DNA from: Filimonas zeae
GTDB lineage: Bacteria > Bacteroidota > Bacteroidia > Chitinophagales > Chitinophagaceae
Length of the DNA stretch: 59,181 nt
Assembly (NCBI RefSeq): GCF_014641615.1
Contig: NZ_BMIB01000010.1
Coordinates: forward strand, 1 to 59,181
Direction of reading: 5' to 3'
The position numbers were made by a program, and so were the translations under genes. This document shows positions 1 to 8,713 of the stretch, piece by piece (within the stretch, counting starts at the first letter, position 1; every line of letters starts with the position of its first letter). The notes beneath the pieces were generated by a model that was given only the letters and a program-made list of their open reading frames with translations, made no database searches and was not told the DNA's origin.

Positions 1-25
1 ATGCGGGAGAGTAGGTAGTTGCCAT
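1..25 (+). rRNA. rrf: 5S ribosomal RNA, 3' end only
   Basis: The first 25 bases match the conserved 3' end of bacterial 5S rRNA (the GCGGGAGAGTAGG segment followed by a TTGCCAT end). It is followed ten bases later by a strong intrinsic terminator. The rest of the gene, and by inference the 16S and 23S genes, lie to the left of the window. Confidence 0.85.
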
Positions 26-34
26 ATTTATTTA

Positions 35-70
35 AACCGCCTTACTGCAAACAGTGAGGCGGTTTTGTTT
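35..70 (+). terminator. Rho-independent terminator of the rRNA operon
   Basis: The arms AACCGCCT and AGGCGGTT, extended inwards by TACTG/CAGTG, form a near-perfect stem with a short A-rich loop. The 3' arm runs into a TTTTGTTTTG tract. Its place just after the 5S end fits an rRNA operon terminator. Confidence 0.9.
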
Positions 71-264
71 TGTATATACCTCAGGCAAACACTGCTGAAT
101 CCTCCGGTCTTCAACTTCTTTTTCATTGCCTATCTCTCAACAGTTAGTTGTTGAAAGTGCTCTCAGTAACTAATTTACTACGCTGGGGCGGCAACTTTTT
201 ACTCCCTGCTTCACCGCTATTAGTCTTGATCCGGAATATTAAGCCACGCTACTCAATCCGGTAG
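71..264. other. Intergenic spacer without recognisable gene
   Basis: This stretch lies between the rRNA terminator and the terminator of the next minus-strand gene. I see no reading frame with coding character, no tRNA-like fold and no repeat. Confidence 0.6.
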
Positions 265-296
265 AAACAAAAAGCTGCTCTGGAATGAGCAGCTTT
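265..296 (-). terminator. Rho-independent terminator for the minus-strand gene
   Basis: AAAGCTGCTC and GAGCAGCTTT form a perfect 10-bp stem around a six-base loop. Read on the minus strand, the stem is followed by TTTTGTTTC. It lies about 45 bases beyond the stop of the membrane protein gene at 339-911. Confidence 0.85.
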
Positions 297-338
297 CAGC
301 ATTATCAAAGCATAGTGTATACATTTTATCTTATTGCA

Positions 339-911
339 CTATCTGTAAGGCTCATGAATATTCCTTGTATTCCGGCTCATCCACCACCCGGTCCATATTC
401 CTACAAGCGCCCAGCCAATAATAGCATCTTTCAGATCGGCCATTATTCCCGGTGTTTCATACCATATATGCATGGTGTAAGGGGCATTGATAAACACAAT
501 TAAACCGGTAAACAAGCTTATGATGAATATTTTGCCAAAGGAGGGCTGACGTAGTTGGCTAAGTATGTAACACAGCAACCAGATCATAACAATATTTGCA
601 GTGAGGCATCTGGCCATGTTGCTGCCCATGTTCACTTTCATGGCCTTATGATAAGATACAATGGCCCAGGGTTTTCCTTCAGAAGATTTCATGGCTGCTT
701 CCCACTGTTCTTTAGTAGCGTGCTCCGGAATAGTGGGTACGGCATACTGACCGTCTTCCGAAAATTGAGTACTTAAATAACTGATAATAGAGTCCTGTTT
801 AGGCGTATACTGCTGGCTGCTTCTATGAAGATCCAACACAGTCCAGGATAAAAACTGCCACAGGAATACGAGGATGCCACCTACGATTCCGCCGATTAGT
901 ATTTTTTTCAT
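339..911 (-). CDS. Hypothetical four-helix membrane protein
   Basis: A 190-residue protein of a family I do not recognise. It has an N-terminal hydrophobic segment (about residues 4-24), a soluble stretch of about 75 residues that is probably extracytoplasmic, and three more hydrophobic segments (about 100-117, 127-145 and 160-178). The C-terminus is short and charged. A terminator follows. The preceding gene on the same strand encodes a CPBP-type membrane protease, with a gap under 40 bases, so the two may be co-transcribed. No catalytic motif is visible, so I propose no function. Confidence 0.7.
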   Translation of the reverse strand: MKKILIGGIVGGILVFLWQFLSWTVLDLHRSSQQYTPKQDSIISYLSTQFSEDGQYAVPTIPEHATKEQWEAAMKSSEGKPWAIVSYHKAMKVNMGSNMARCLTANIVMIWLLCYILSQLRQPSFGKIFIISLFTGLIVFINAPYTMHIWYETPGIMADLKDAIIGWALVGIWTGWWMSRNTRNIHEPYR

Positions 912-948
912 TGCGCAAGCTTTTAGTTCTTGCCAACAAGGTACTAAA

Positions 949-1806
949 TCACTTTAACTTATGCGATCTGCCGCTGTACATATCGCCCACCCAAAAGGTG
1001 ATGCCTATTATAACAGCAAGCGCCACAACGGAGCCCTCAAACCCGAAGCTGCCGCCGGTTATAAGGTCTGACCCTTCCAGTGATTGCTGTAGCACGCTGT
1101 TTACACTAACGCCGGCTACCGAGTAACCGAATAAAGGCCCCTGAACCAGATTCCAGCTGAAATGAAGGAAAATACCAAACCAAAGGTTTTGTGTATGAAT
1201 ATAGTTGATGCCTAATAATAAGCCCAACGCAAATATGGTAACCAGTGGTACAATCCCGATATTAGGATTAGTAAGGTGCAGCAGAGAAAAAATAAGTGCG
1301 CTGATAACAAGTGCATAGGTAGGGGGCAGGCTTTGCAGCAGGTTGCGCAGAATGTATCCGCGGAACACAATCTCCTCAACAAAAGCTACCATTACAAAAA
1401 ATACAATGGCGTAAGCCAGCTGAAGAAAATTAGGCATTACTATACTCAGACTGAGCGTGCCGGTAAGCATTAAGATGAGTGTGCCGGTAGACATAATGTT
1501 GATGCCCGCGAAAAAGCCAGTCCATGCGTCTGCCTCATATTCGCCCCATTCAAACCCGATGCTTTTAAACGACCGGCGGTCAACTATGGTACAGAATATA
1601 AATGCAGGAATAAGCATAAAGCCGTTGCTGGCCAGGTAAGACAGAATCAGCATCGGAAACTTCTGTGCAGTAGTATCAAACAGTTCCTTAAACGGAATAT
1701 ATTGTTGAGTAGCCGGCAGATGAACCAGGGCGCTGGGAGCAGCAATAATTAACACAAAAATCAAAACTCGCAGCCAACCGTGCTTAATCAGGGGTTTCTT
1801 ATTCAT
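949..1806 (-). CDS. CPBP-family intramembrane metalloprotease
   Basis: A polytopic membrane protein of 285 residues with the three CPBP (Abi/Rce1-like) motifs: EExxxR at residues 144-149 (VEEIVFRGY), FxxxH ending at His177, and HxxxN at 215-219. In this family the glutamates and histidines form the metal-dependent active site of a protease buried in the membrane; the bacterial substrates are mostly unknown. I chose the start at MNKKPLIKH because a longer frame (to 1845) adds 13 residues without family character. Neighbours give no clue to the substrate. Confidence 0.85.
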   Translation of the reverse strand: MNKKPLIKHGWLRVLIFVLIIAAPSALVHLPATQQYIPFKELFDTTAQKFPMLILSYLASNGFMLIPAFIFCTIVDRRSFKSIGFEWGEYEADAWTGFFAGINIMSTGTLILMLTGTLSLSIVMPNFLQLAYAIVFFVMVAFVEEIVFRGYILRNLLQSLPPTYALVISALIFSLLHLTNPNIGIVPLVTIFALGLLLGINYIHTQNLWFGIFLHFSWNLVQGPLFGYSVAGVSVNSVLQQSLEGSDLITGGSFGFEGSVVALAVIIGITFWVGDMYSGRSHKLK

Positions 1807-1923
1807 TCTATATACGGGTTGTGAATTCGCCGCGGTAAGATACAACCAATTATTTAAAACCGCCCTTATTAACGGTAGAAACCGTTTGAAGTTGGCTGCC
1901 TGGGCTAAAACTCATATGCTTTT

Positions 1924-2880
1924 TCAGGGCTTGTATCGCTTGCTTTTTAAGGCGCTGGCAATGGCCGGAGGTATATTAGACAACAGACGTAGCGGAACGC
2001 CGTGCAACCGGGCTTCTGCTTCCAATGCATCAATTGTGGTTAAATAGTTTTGCCATTCTTTTTTTCCTGTAGCAGTGGTGCTGTACAGGGTGTTTATATT
2101 AGGCATGTTTACAGTAAGCACGGCGGTGTTAGCGTTGATACGGCTTAAATCGTTATTGCCTTTGGGCAATACCAGCACTACCTTCCACACTTTGGCAGGT
2201 ACGGTTATCCGCCCGCTGTCGAGGGTACTGGCAGTATCGGCTTGATTGGCGCTCAAACCGCCGGAGCCAAAAGAACCCATTATAATATATGCTTCCTGGC
2301 TGCTGCCTATCAGCGAAGTGCGTATATAATCCTCAAGTCCTTCCCAGGGACCCTGATTTAGGCTGGACGCCTGCGGTATCATATTGGTCATATAAAAAGT
2401 GGAGCCGTTAGCTGTCTGGCTGCTGGTTCTATCGCCCGATGGGCAGTTATGCCCTCTGTCAAATCCTGTAACGCTGCCTTTGTAACTGCCTGCGTTTACC
2501 TGATACCAGCCAACAGGCAGGTAAGGATAAGGCCTGAAATTATCCTGCCTGCCGGCGCCGCCTATATCGCCGGATTCCAGATGCCAGCTGGTCCATACGG
2601 GAATGCCCCGGCTGCGGCTGTAAGCAGCTATGTAATAAGTCTGATTAAGCAGGTAGTTGTTTTCAAACGTAGAATCTGGCATTGCCATGGTGGGGTTACC
2701 GGGTAGCATATTGTTGTTATCCGTCATAGATATGGTATCCTTATAACCCACTCTGGGTGGGTTTAACACAACTGTATCCGGAGTGCCGGGAGGAGAGGTG
2801 GATGGGGCTGATTGTTTGGTACAGGAAAACAGTAATAATAAAATGGCTGTGCCTGCGGTTATCGGTATACTTTTAATCAT
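1924..2880 (-). CDS. Lipoprotein DNA/RNA non-specific endonuclease (NucA/NucB type)
   Basis: A 318-residue lipoprotein. The signal peptide ends in the lipobox LLFSC (Cys20) and a Ser/Thr/Pro-rich linker follows. The nuclease domain shows the DRGH motif at residues 141-144 with the catalytic His144, then TNMIPQ (Asn166) and NQGPWEGLE (Asn175, Glu180), which bind the catalytic Mg2+ in the beta-beta-alpha-metal family. A frame open to 2940 exists, but the start at 2880 places the signal peptide correctly. The enzyme would cut DNA and RNA at the cell surface or in the periplasm, for nutrient scavenging or defence. It is divergent from pepT. Confidence 0.9.
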   Translation of the reverse strand: MIKSIPITAGTAILLLLFSCTKQSAPSTSPPGTPDTVVLNPPRVGYKDTISMTDNNNMLPGNPTMAMPDSTFENNYLLNQTYYIAAYSRSRGIPVWTSWHLESGDIGGAGRQDNFRPYPYLPVGWYQVNAGSYKGSVTGFDRGHNCPSGDRTSSQTANGSTFYMTNMIPQASSLNQGPWEGLEDYIRTSLIGSSQEAYIIMGSFGSGGLSANQADTASTLDSGRITVPAKVWKVVLVLPKGNNDLSRINANTAVLTVNMPNINTLYSTTATGKKEWQNYLTTIDALEAEARLHGVPLRLLSNIPPAIASALKSKRYKP

Positions 2881-2986
2881 AGGGCGTTTATAAGAAGTAA
2901 AAGAATTGCAAATCTCTCTGCAAAGAAATGCAGCAGCCACGGATAATTAAGATTTAAGCAATAATTTGCTGCGTTAAATTTCTGGT

Positions 2987-4231
2987 ATGTTGAAAGAATA
3001 CTCATTTACGGTTACGGATAGATTTATGCGTTATGTGCAGGTAGATACCCAGAGCGATCCGGTATCGCAGGCGGCACCTACCACAGAAAAGCAAAAGAAC
3101 CTGGGCAGTATACTGGCAGAAGAACTGAAAGCGATAGGTTTGGCAGATGCACATATGGATGAGTATGGCTATGTATATGCCACTATTCCTTCCAACACCA
3201 GCAAACAGGTACCTGTTATCTGTTTCTGTAGTCACGTAGATACAGCACCGGACTGTAGCGGAACCAATGTAAAACCAATACTGCACAAAAACTATAACGG
3301 GGGGGATATTGTGCTGCCTGACGATACTACTCAGGTGATAAGCGTAAAAGATTATCCGTACCTGAAAGAACATATTGGTAACGATATTATTACTGCCAGC
3401 GGTTTAACGCTGCTGGGTGCAGATGATAAAAGTGGTGTGGCAGAAATTATGGACATGGCCAATTACCTGGTACAGCATCCTGAGGTGAAACACGGGGAGA
3501 TAAAAATTCTGTTTACTCCTGATGAAGAGGTGGGCAGAGGAACAGCGCATGTAGACCTGAAAAAGCTGGGTGCCGAATTTGCCTATACGCTGGATGGCGG
3601 CGAGTTGGGTACGTTTGAAGATGAAACCTTTAGCGCCGATGCCGTAAAAATTACTATTCATGGGGTAATTGCGCATCCGGGTTATGCAAAAGATAAGCTG
3701 GTAAACGCACTGAAGATAGCTGGTGAAATACTGGCTGCACTGCCAGGTAGCGAATGGAGCCCCGAAACCACCAACGGCCGGGAAGGCTTTGTACATCCGG
3801 TAGCTGTTGGTGGTATTGCTGAAAAAGCAACTATTGATTTTATTATCCGCGACTTTATTACTGATAACCTGCTGAAACACGAAAGCAGATTGAAGCAGCT
3901 GGCAGAAGCGGTAATGAAAAAACATCCGCGTGCGCATATGACCTTTGAGGTAAATGAGCAGTACCGCAATATGAAAGAGGTGCTGGTAAATCATCCGCAG
4001 GTAGGCGAAAACGCAGAGGAAGCTTATAAAAGAGCAGGACTTACCGTAGTAAAAGAACCTATTCGGGGCGGTACGGATGGTAGCCGTTTAAGCTTTATGG
4101 GCTTACCCTGCCCTAATATTTTTACCGGTATGCAGGCTATACATAGCAAACACGAATGGATTGGCGTACGTGATATGCAAAAAGCAGTGGAAGTGCTGGT
4201 AAACCTGGTTCAGGTGTGGGAACAACGATAA
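2987..4231 (+). CDS. pepT: Peptidase T (tripeptide aminopeptidase)
   Basis: A 414-residue cytosolic M20B metallopeptidase that removes the N-terminal residue from tripeptides. The zinc-binding HVD is at His83-Asp85, the bridging Asp146 lies in GADDKSG, and the catalytic Glu180-Glu181 lie in PDEEVGRG. The C-terminal RGGTDGSRLSFMGLP and the IHSKHEW histidine are also typical of PepT. Its length fits the family (about 410). It is followed after 71 bases by an SPFH-protein gene on the same strand. Confidence 0.95.
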   Translation: MLKEYSFTVTDRFMRYVQVDTQSDPVSQAAPTTEKQKNLGSILAEELKAIGLADAHMDEYGYVYATIPSNTSKQVPVICFCSHVDTAPDCSGTNVKPILHKNYNGGDIVLPDDTTQVISVKDYPYLKEHIGNDIITASGLTLLGADDKSGVAEIMDMANYLVQHPEVKHGEIKILFTPDEEVGRGTAHVDLKKLGAEFAYTLDGGELGTFEDETFSADAVKITIHGVIAHPGYAKDKLVNALKIAGEILAALPGSEWSPETTNGREGFVHPVAVGGIAEKATIDFIIRDFITDNLLKHESRLKQLAEAVMKKHPRAHMTFEVNEQYRNMKEVLVNHPQVGENAEEAYKRAGLTVVKEPIRGGTDGSRLSFMGLPCPNIFTGMQAIHSKHEWIGVRDMQKAVEVLVNLVQVWEQR

Positions 4232-4302
4232 TGCAACGGGGAGGTATTCTACCTGTTTGCCGGAAAATTCTGTATTTTAATACCCTAAAAACCTTTTAAA
4301 AA

Positions 4303-5214
4303 ATGGTACCTTATATTATTCTTGCCGTAGCCCTGGTAATTATTTTCAGTGGATTGGTGACTGTTAACCAGGCTACTATTGCAGTTACAACCGTATTTGG
4401 TAAGTACAACCGTATTCTTCGTCCGGGATTAAACTTAAAAATACCCTTTATTGAAAACATCTTTCGCCGGGTAAGTATTCAAAACCGCTCTGTAGAGCTG
4501 GAGTTTCAGGCGGTAACACAAGACCAGGCCAATGTGTATTTTAAAAGCATGTTGCTGTATGCAGTATTGAATGCAGAAGAAGAAACGATTAAGAAAGTAG
4601 CTTTTAAATTCATTAGCGATAAAGACCTGATGCAGGCGTTGGTTAGAACCATTGAGGGCAACATACGCAGTTACGTGGCTACCAAAAAGCAGGCTGAAAT
4701 TCTGGGTCTGAGAAGAGAGATTGTTGAATCTGTAAAAGCAGAAGTTGACCATGTACTGGAAGAGTGGGGCTATCACCTGATAGACCTGCAGATAAACGAT
4801 ATCACTTTTGATAAAGCGGTAATGGAAAGTATGAGTAAAGTGGTAGCGAGTAATAACCTGAAAGCTGCTGCTGAAAATGAGGGCCAGGCCTTACTGATTA
4901 CCAAAACCAAAGCGGCCGAAGCGGATGGTAACGCCATTAAAATTGCTGCAGAAGCGGAGCGCGAAGCGGCTAAACTGCGTGGTCAGGGTGTGGCGTTGTT
5001 CCGGGAAGAAGTGGCACGGGGTATGAGCCAGGCAGCAGAGCAAATGAAACAGGCTAACCTGGATACCAATGTAATTCTGTTCAGTATGTGGACGGAAGCG
5101 GTGAAAAACTTTGCAGAAGCGGGCGATGGTAACATCATTTTCCTGGATGGCAGCCCGAACGGTATGCAGAATAATATGAACCAGATTATAGCCATGATGA
5201 AGATGGATAAATAA
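4303..5214 (+). CDS. SPFH/Band 7 (stomatin/prohibitin-like) membrane protein
   Basis: A 303-residue protein with one N-terminal membrane anchor (residues 1-22), then a Band 7 domain beginning at VNQATIAVTTVFGKYNRIL and GLNLKIPFIE, and a long Ala/Glu/Lys-rich coiled coil (about 185-240). SPFH proteins assemble into large rings that organise membrane microdomains and modulate proteases or transporters. It lacks the NfeD partner. The gene precedes the ExbB/ExbD pair by 108 bases, so a common transcript is possible but not shown. Confidence 0.88.
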   Translation: MVPYIILAVALVIIFSGLVTVNQATIAVTTVFGKYNRILRPGLNLKIPFIENIFRRVSIQNRSVELEFQAVTQDQANVYFKSMLLYAVLNAEEETIKKVAFKFISDKDLMQALVRTIEGNIRSYVATKKQAEILGLRREIVESVKAEVDHVLEEWGYHLIDLQINDITFDKAVMESMSKVVASNNLKAAAENEGQALLITKTKAAEADGNAIKIAAEAEREAAKLRGQGVALFREEVARGMSQAAEQMKQANLDTNVILFSMWTEAVKNFAEAGDGNIIFLDGSPNGMQNNMNQIIAMMKMDK

Positions 5215-5322
5215 CAAAAGCTGATAAAAGTTGCCAAAATCGACGTGTCTGCGAAATTTATTCACATGTAGAACGTTATTTTGCCAGACACTCTATTTTA
5301 GTGCCTATATAAATTCATAAGA

Positions 5323-6015
5323 ATGGGATTATTGTTACAGGTGGATAGCGCCCGGCTGCTGAATGCCGCCGCAGGTGCAGCAGCACAGGCTCCGGAAAAA
5401 ATTTCATTGCTGGGTTTGCTTTCAAAGGGGGGCTGGATTATGTACCCGCTGTATCTGTTGCTGGCAGCTACCATCTTTGTGTTTTTTGAGAGATTGATTG
5501 CTATCCGCAAAGCTTCTAAAATTGATTCCAATTTTATGAGCATTATCCGCGATAATATTATGACCAATAACCTGTCTGCCGCCCGTAACATGGCGCGTAA
5601 CACAGACAATGCTGTGGCCCGCATTATCGACAAAGGTTTACAGCGTATTGGAAAGCCCATTGACGTAATTGAAAAAAGTATGGACAATGTGGGGCAGCTG
5701 GAAATGTACAAAATGGAGCGTAACCTTTCTATCCTGTCACTGGTAGCCGGTATTGCCCCCATGTTTGGCTTTCTGGGTACTATTGTGGGCATGATTCAGT
5801 TGTTTTACGAAATCAACAGCACCGGCAACTTTGAACTGAGTGTAATTGCAGGTGGTATTTATGTAAAAATGATTACCTCCGGTACCGGCCTTATTATTGG
5901 TTTAATAGCTTATGTATTGCATAACTTCCTGGCTACCCAGGTAGATAAAACTGCCAATAAAATGGAAGCGGCAAGCGCAGAGTTTATGGATATTCTGCAA
6001 GAGCCTACCCGCTAG
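5323..6015 (+). CDS. exbB: MotA/TolQ/ExbB proton channel family protein
   Basis: A 230-residue inner-membrane protein. It has a first hydrophobic segment near residues 40-62, a cytoplasmic region containing the ARNMARNTDNAVARI and AAR-type helices, and two paired C-terminal membrane helices, with APMFGFLGTIVGMI (about 145-160) being the family signature. With ExbD it forms the proton-driven motor that powers TonB or Tol systems. It is 48 bases upstream of exbD. The symbol exbB rather than tolQ is inferred because no tolB, pal or tolA gene is nearby. Confidence 0.88.
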   Translation: MGLLLQVDSARLLNAAAGAAAQAPEKISLLGLLSKGGWIMYPLYLLLAATIFVFFERLIAIRKASKIDSNFMSIIRDNIMTNNLSAARNMARNTDNAVARIIDKGLQRIGKPIDVIEKSMDNVGQLEMYKMERNLSILSLVAGIAPMFGFLGTIVGMIQLFYEINSTGNFELSVIAGGIYVKMITSGTGLIIGLIAYVLHNFLATQVDKTANKMEAASAEFMDILQEPTR

Positions 6016-6063
6016 TAACAGGAAGACGTAACAATATTTAAACGACTATCTCTACCAAACAGT

Positions 6064-6465
6064 ATGAATATAAGAAAGCGTAAAAGGGGGCATACGGAAG
6101 TGCACACCGGGGCATTAAATGATATCTTATTCATACTGCTATTGTTTTTTCTTATTGTATCTACGCTGGCCAACCCCAATGTTATACGGGTTAATAACCC
6201 CAAAGGCCAGAAAGATACAAAAGCAAAACAGAACATTGTGGTTTCTATTGATAAAGAGCAGCGTATTTATCTGGGCCAGGCACAGGTTACAGATATGAGC
6301 ATGCTGGACTCGTTACTGAAGATGGAAATTTCAAAAGCAAGGCCAGGTGTTGACACGCCTTCAGTGGTTATTAATGCTGATACCATTGCCTACTATGGTG
6401 AGGTATTCCGTATTATGCAGGCTGCTAAAAAAGCAGGTGCCAAAGTTGTGGCAAACGTAAAATAA
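6064..6465 (+). CDS. exbD: ExbD/TolR-family biopolymer transport protein
   Basis: A 133-residue protein with a short basic N-terminus, one membrane helix (about residues 18-38) carrying the essential aspartate in ALNDILFILLLFFL, and a periplasmic domain ending in VVINADTIAYYGEVFRIMQAAKKAGA. This is the usual ExbD layout. It forms the rotor partner of the ExbB-like protein just upstream. A terminator follows directly, so the unit ends here and has no adjacent tonB. Confidence 0.88.
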   Translation: MNIRKRKRGHTEVHTGALNDILFILLLFFLIVSTLANPNVIRVNNPKGQKDTKAKQNIVVSIDKEQRIYLGQAQVTDMSMLDSLLKMEISKARPGVDTPSVVINADTIAYYGEVFRIMQAAKKAGAKVVANVK

Positions 6466-6498
6466 TAGTATAGCCATAAGCATACTGATAAGAATGTA

Positions 6499-6534
6499 GG
6501 GGCTGTATCATAGTTTGATACGGCCTCTTTTTAT
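6499..6534 (+). terminator. Rho-independent terminator after exbD
   Basis: A 12-bp stem (GGGGCTGTATCA with TGATACGGCCTC, two G-U pairs) with a five-base loop is followed by TTTTTATT. It closes the exbB-exbD unit 33 bases after the stop codon. Confidence 0.85.
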
Positions 6535-6688
6535 TCGTACCGGCAATGAAAGCAGATTGTCTGTTAAGCAATTCCGAAGCATTGTACAACTTTATTTCGT
6601 AGTGCTGTAGCGCAAAGCATAAAATTGTGAAGCAAATACAAGTACCTATAATGGTATGCCGGAACAACAACAGATGAGCAGCGTTACT

Positions 6689-7579
6689 TTATGCAGGCAA
6701 TATGGCTTTAATCATCCTGTCTTTCCCTTGCATATCTTTTCTGAGTTCTACGTTTATAAAGCCCTGGCTGATGAGTAAGTCAGTTGTTTCCTTACCAAGC
6801 GCTTCATTTATTTCAAAAAACAACATACCTCTGGGGCGCAGGTGTTGCTGTGCAAATTGGGCAATAGTGCGGTAAAACAGCAGAGCATCCGCATCCGGTA
6901 CAAAAAGGGCCAGATGTGGCTCGTGGTCCAGCACGTTTTCGTGCATATCAGCCTTTTCGCTTTCTTTTATATATGGTGGGTTGCTTACGATAATATCAAA
7001 AACGGGCAAATACTGCCATTTCATTTGTTGCAGAATATCCGTTTCGTGAAAAGTAATGGCGGCTTCCAGGGTAGAAGCATTCCGGCGGGCTACGGCCAGG
7101 GCGCCGGGCGATACGTCCAGGGCGTGAACGGTTGCCGTGGGCAGTTTCTTTTTCAGCGCAATGGGTATACAACCGCTGCCGGTACCTATGTCAATGATAG
7201 TAGTACTTTTTGAGACAGTGGCATCTGTGGTAGCCTGCGTTTGCACACTACGCGCTTCCTGTGCTACCCACTCTACCAGCTCTTCCGTTTCGGGGCGGGG
7301 TATCAGCACACTTTCATTTACAAAAAAGGGCATGGCGGCAAACCAGGCTTCCTGTAATACGTATTGCAGGGGAACATGTTGCAGCAATTGCAGGGTGTAT
7401 AGTGTAAGCTTATTGGCCTGTGCATGGGTTAGCGGCTCATGGCCGCGTACCAGCCGGTCGGTGCGGCTGTAGCCCGTTACAAACGCCATTACCTGGTCTG
7501 CAATGTTCGTTGCTTCCCGGTTGTCATACACCTCATATAATTGCATCTGTGTGCGTTTATAGGCCTCCTGAACAGTCAT
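6689..7579 (-). CDS. prmC: Peptide chain release factor N5-glutamine methyltransferase
   Basis: A 296-residue SAM-dependent methyltransferase that modifies the glutamine of the GGQ motif in release factors 1 and 2. The N-terminal helical domain (1-95) is followed by the Rossmann fold with the SAM-binding IDIGTGSGCIPIAL motif and the substrate-binding NPPY at residues 200-203. The motif IPRPETEELVEW is typical of PrmC. The start is 41 bases from the start of ribD on the other strand, so their promoters overlap. Confidence 0.95.
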   Translation of the reverse strand: MTVQEAYKRTQMQLYEVYDNREATNIADQVMAFVTGYSRTDRLVRGHEPLTHAQANKLTLYTLQLLQHVPLQYVLQEAWFAAMPFFVNESVLIPRPETEELVEWVAQEARSVQTQATTDATVSKSTTIIDIGTGSGCIPIALKKKLPTATVHALDVSPGALAVARRNASTLEAAITFHETDILQQMKWQYLPVFDIIVSNPPYIKESEKADMHENVLDHEPHLALFVPDADALLFYRTIAQFAQQHLRPRGMLFFEINEALGKETTDLLISQGFINVELRKDMQGKDRMIKAILPA

Positions 7580-7605
7580 ACTGCAATGTTATGCATCATT
7601 TAAAT

Positions 7606-7613
7606 TACTTTTG
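7606..7613 (+). promoter_or_regulatory. Candidate -7 element for ribD
   Basis: TACTTTTG matches the Bacteroidota -7 consensus TAnnTTTG exactly. It lies only seven bases before the ribD start, which would give an almost leaderless mRNA. I see no clear -33 TTTG, so it could be chance. Confidence 0.3.
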
Positions 7614-7620
7614 CTGCCAA

Positions 7621-8691
7621 ATGTTCACTCACGAAACATATATGCGGCGCTGCCTGCAGCTTGCACAGCAGGGGGGCGGCAATGTGGCACCCAATCCTAT
7701 GGTAGGGGCTGTACTGGTACACGAAGGTCGTATTATTGGCGAAGGCTATCACCAGCGATATGGGAAGGCGCATGCAGAAGTAAACTGTATAAACAGCGTA
7801 CAACCGGCTGATGAAGCGCTTATTTCCTTCAGTACCCTGTATGTTTCGCTGGAACCATGCGCGCACTTTGGCAAAACGCCACCCTGCGCCGATCTGGTAA
7901 TCCGCCACCGTATTCCGGTGGTGGTAGTGGGCTGCCGCGATCCGTTTAAAGAAGTAAACGGTAAAGGCATTGAAAAATTGCAGCAGGCCGGTATAAAAGT
8001 AATTACCGGGGTACTGGAGGCGGAGTGCCTGGCGCTGAACAAACGTTTCTTTACTTTCCACAATCTGCACCGGCCCTATGTTATACTTAAATGGGCTAAA
8101 ACGGCGGACGATAAAATAGCCGCCGGAGCCGCCGACCGGCTGATGATAAGTAACGGTTACACCAACCGCCTGGTACACAAATGGCGTACAGAAGAAACAG
8201 GTATACTGGTGGGTACCAATACTGCCCTGGCCGATAATCCGCTGCTTACCAACCGCCACTGGCAGGGCAAAAATCCGGTACGTATGGTTATTGATAAGGA
8301 GCTAAAACTGCCCAACAGCCTCCATTTGCTAAACGGCCCTACCACGGTGGTTTTTAATACCCTGCGCCATAGCGATGATCTGGATGCACGGCTGTTACAG
8401 GCAAGGGTGGAGGGCGTATACTATTACAAGGTAAGTACGGATGCAGATATGTTGCATCAGCTACTGCATGCCTGTTATCATTTACAAATACAAAGTGTTT
8501 TGGTAGAAGGAGGCGCTTACCTGCAACAAACCATTATTGAAGAAGGCAGCTGGGATGAAGCGCGGGTAATTACCAACGAGCAGCTATGGATTAACGAAGG
8601 GCTGGAAGCACCCCGTTTGTTCAACGCCCGGCTTGCTGAAAGTCAGAAACTGCTGAACGACAGAATTGATATTTTTAAACACATTAACTAA
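7621..8691 (+). CDS. ribD: Bifunctional riboflavin biosynthesis deaminase/reductase RibD
   Basis: A 356-residue enzyme catalysing two steps of riboflavin synthesis: deamination of the pyrimidine intermediate, then NADPH-dependent reduction of the ribosyl chain. The N-terminal deaminase domain has HAE at residues 51-53 and the zinc cysteines Cys80 and Cys89 in PCAHFGKTPPC. The reductase domain follows from about residue 145 (PYVILKWAKTADDKI). The frame is open to 7420, but that extension crosses the prmC start and lacks family character. I therefore take MFTHETYMRRCLQLA as the start. Confidence 0.95.
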   Translation: MFTHETYMRRCLQLAQQGGGNVAPNPMVGAVLVHEGRIIGEGYHQRYGKAHAEVNCINSVQPADEALISFSTLYVSLEPCAHFGKTPPCADLVIRHRIPVVVVGCRDPFKEVNGKGIEKLQQAGIKVITGVLEAECLALNKRFFTFHNLHRPYVILKWAKTADDKIAAGAADRLMISNGYTNRLVHKWRTEETGILVGTNTALADNPLLTNRHWQGKNPVRMVIDKELKLPNSLHLLNGPTTVVFNTLRHSDDLDARLLQARVEGVYYYKVSTDADMLHQLLHACYHLQIQSVLVEGGAYLQQTIIEEGSWDEARVITNEQLWINEGLEAPRLFNARLAESQKLLNDRIDIFKHIN

Positions 8692-8713
8692 TTTAAGGAA
8701 GAAGCACAGAGGT

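Noticed and set aside
7420..7620. Upstream extension of ribD (67 residues)
   Set aside because: It overlaps the prmC start on the other strand, is Cys/Pro/Arg-rich without family likeness, and the deaminase domain begins directly at the ATG at 7621.
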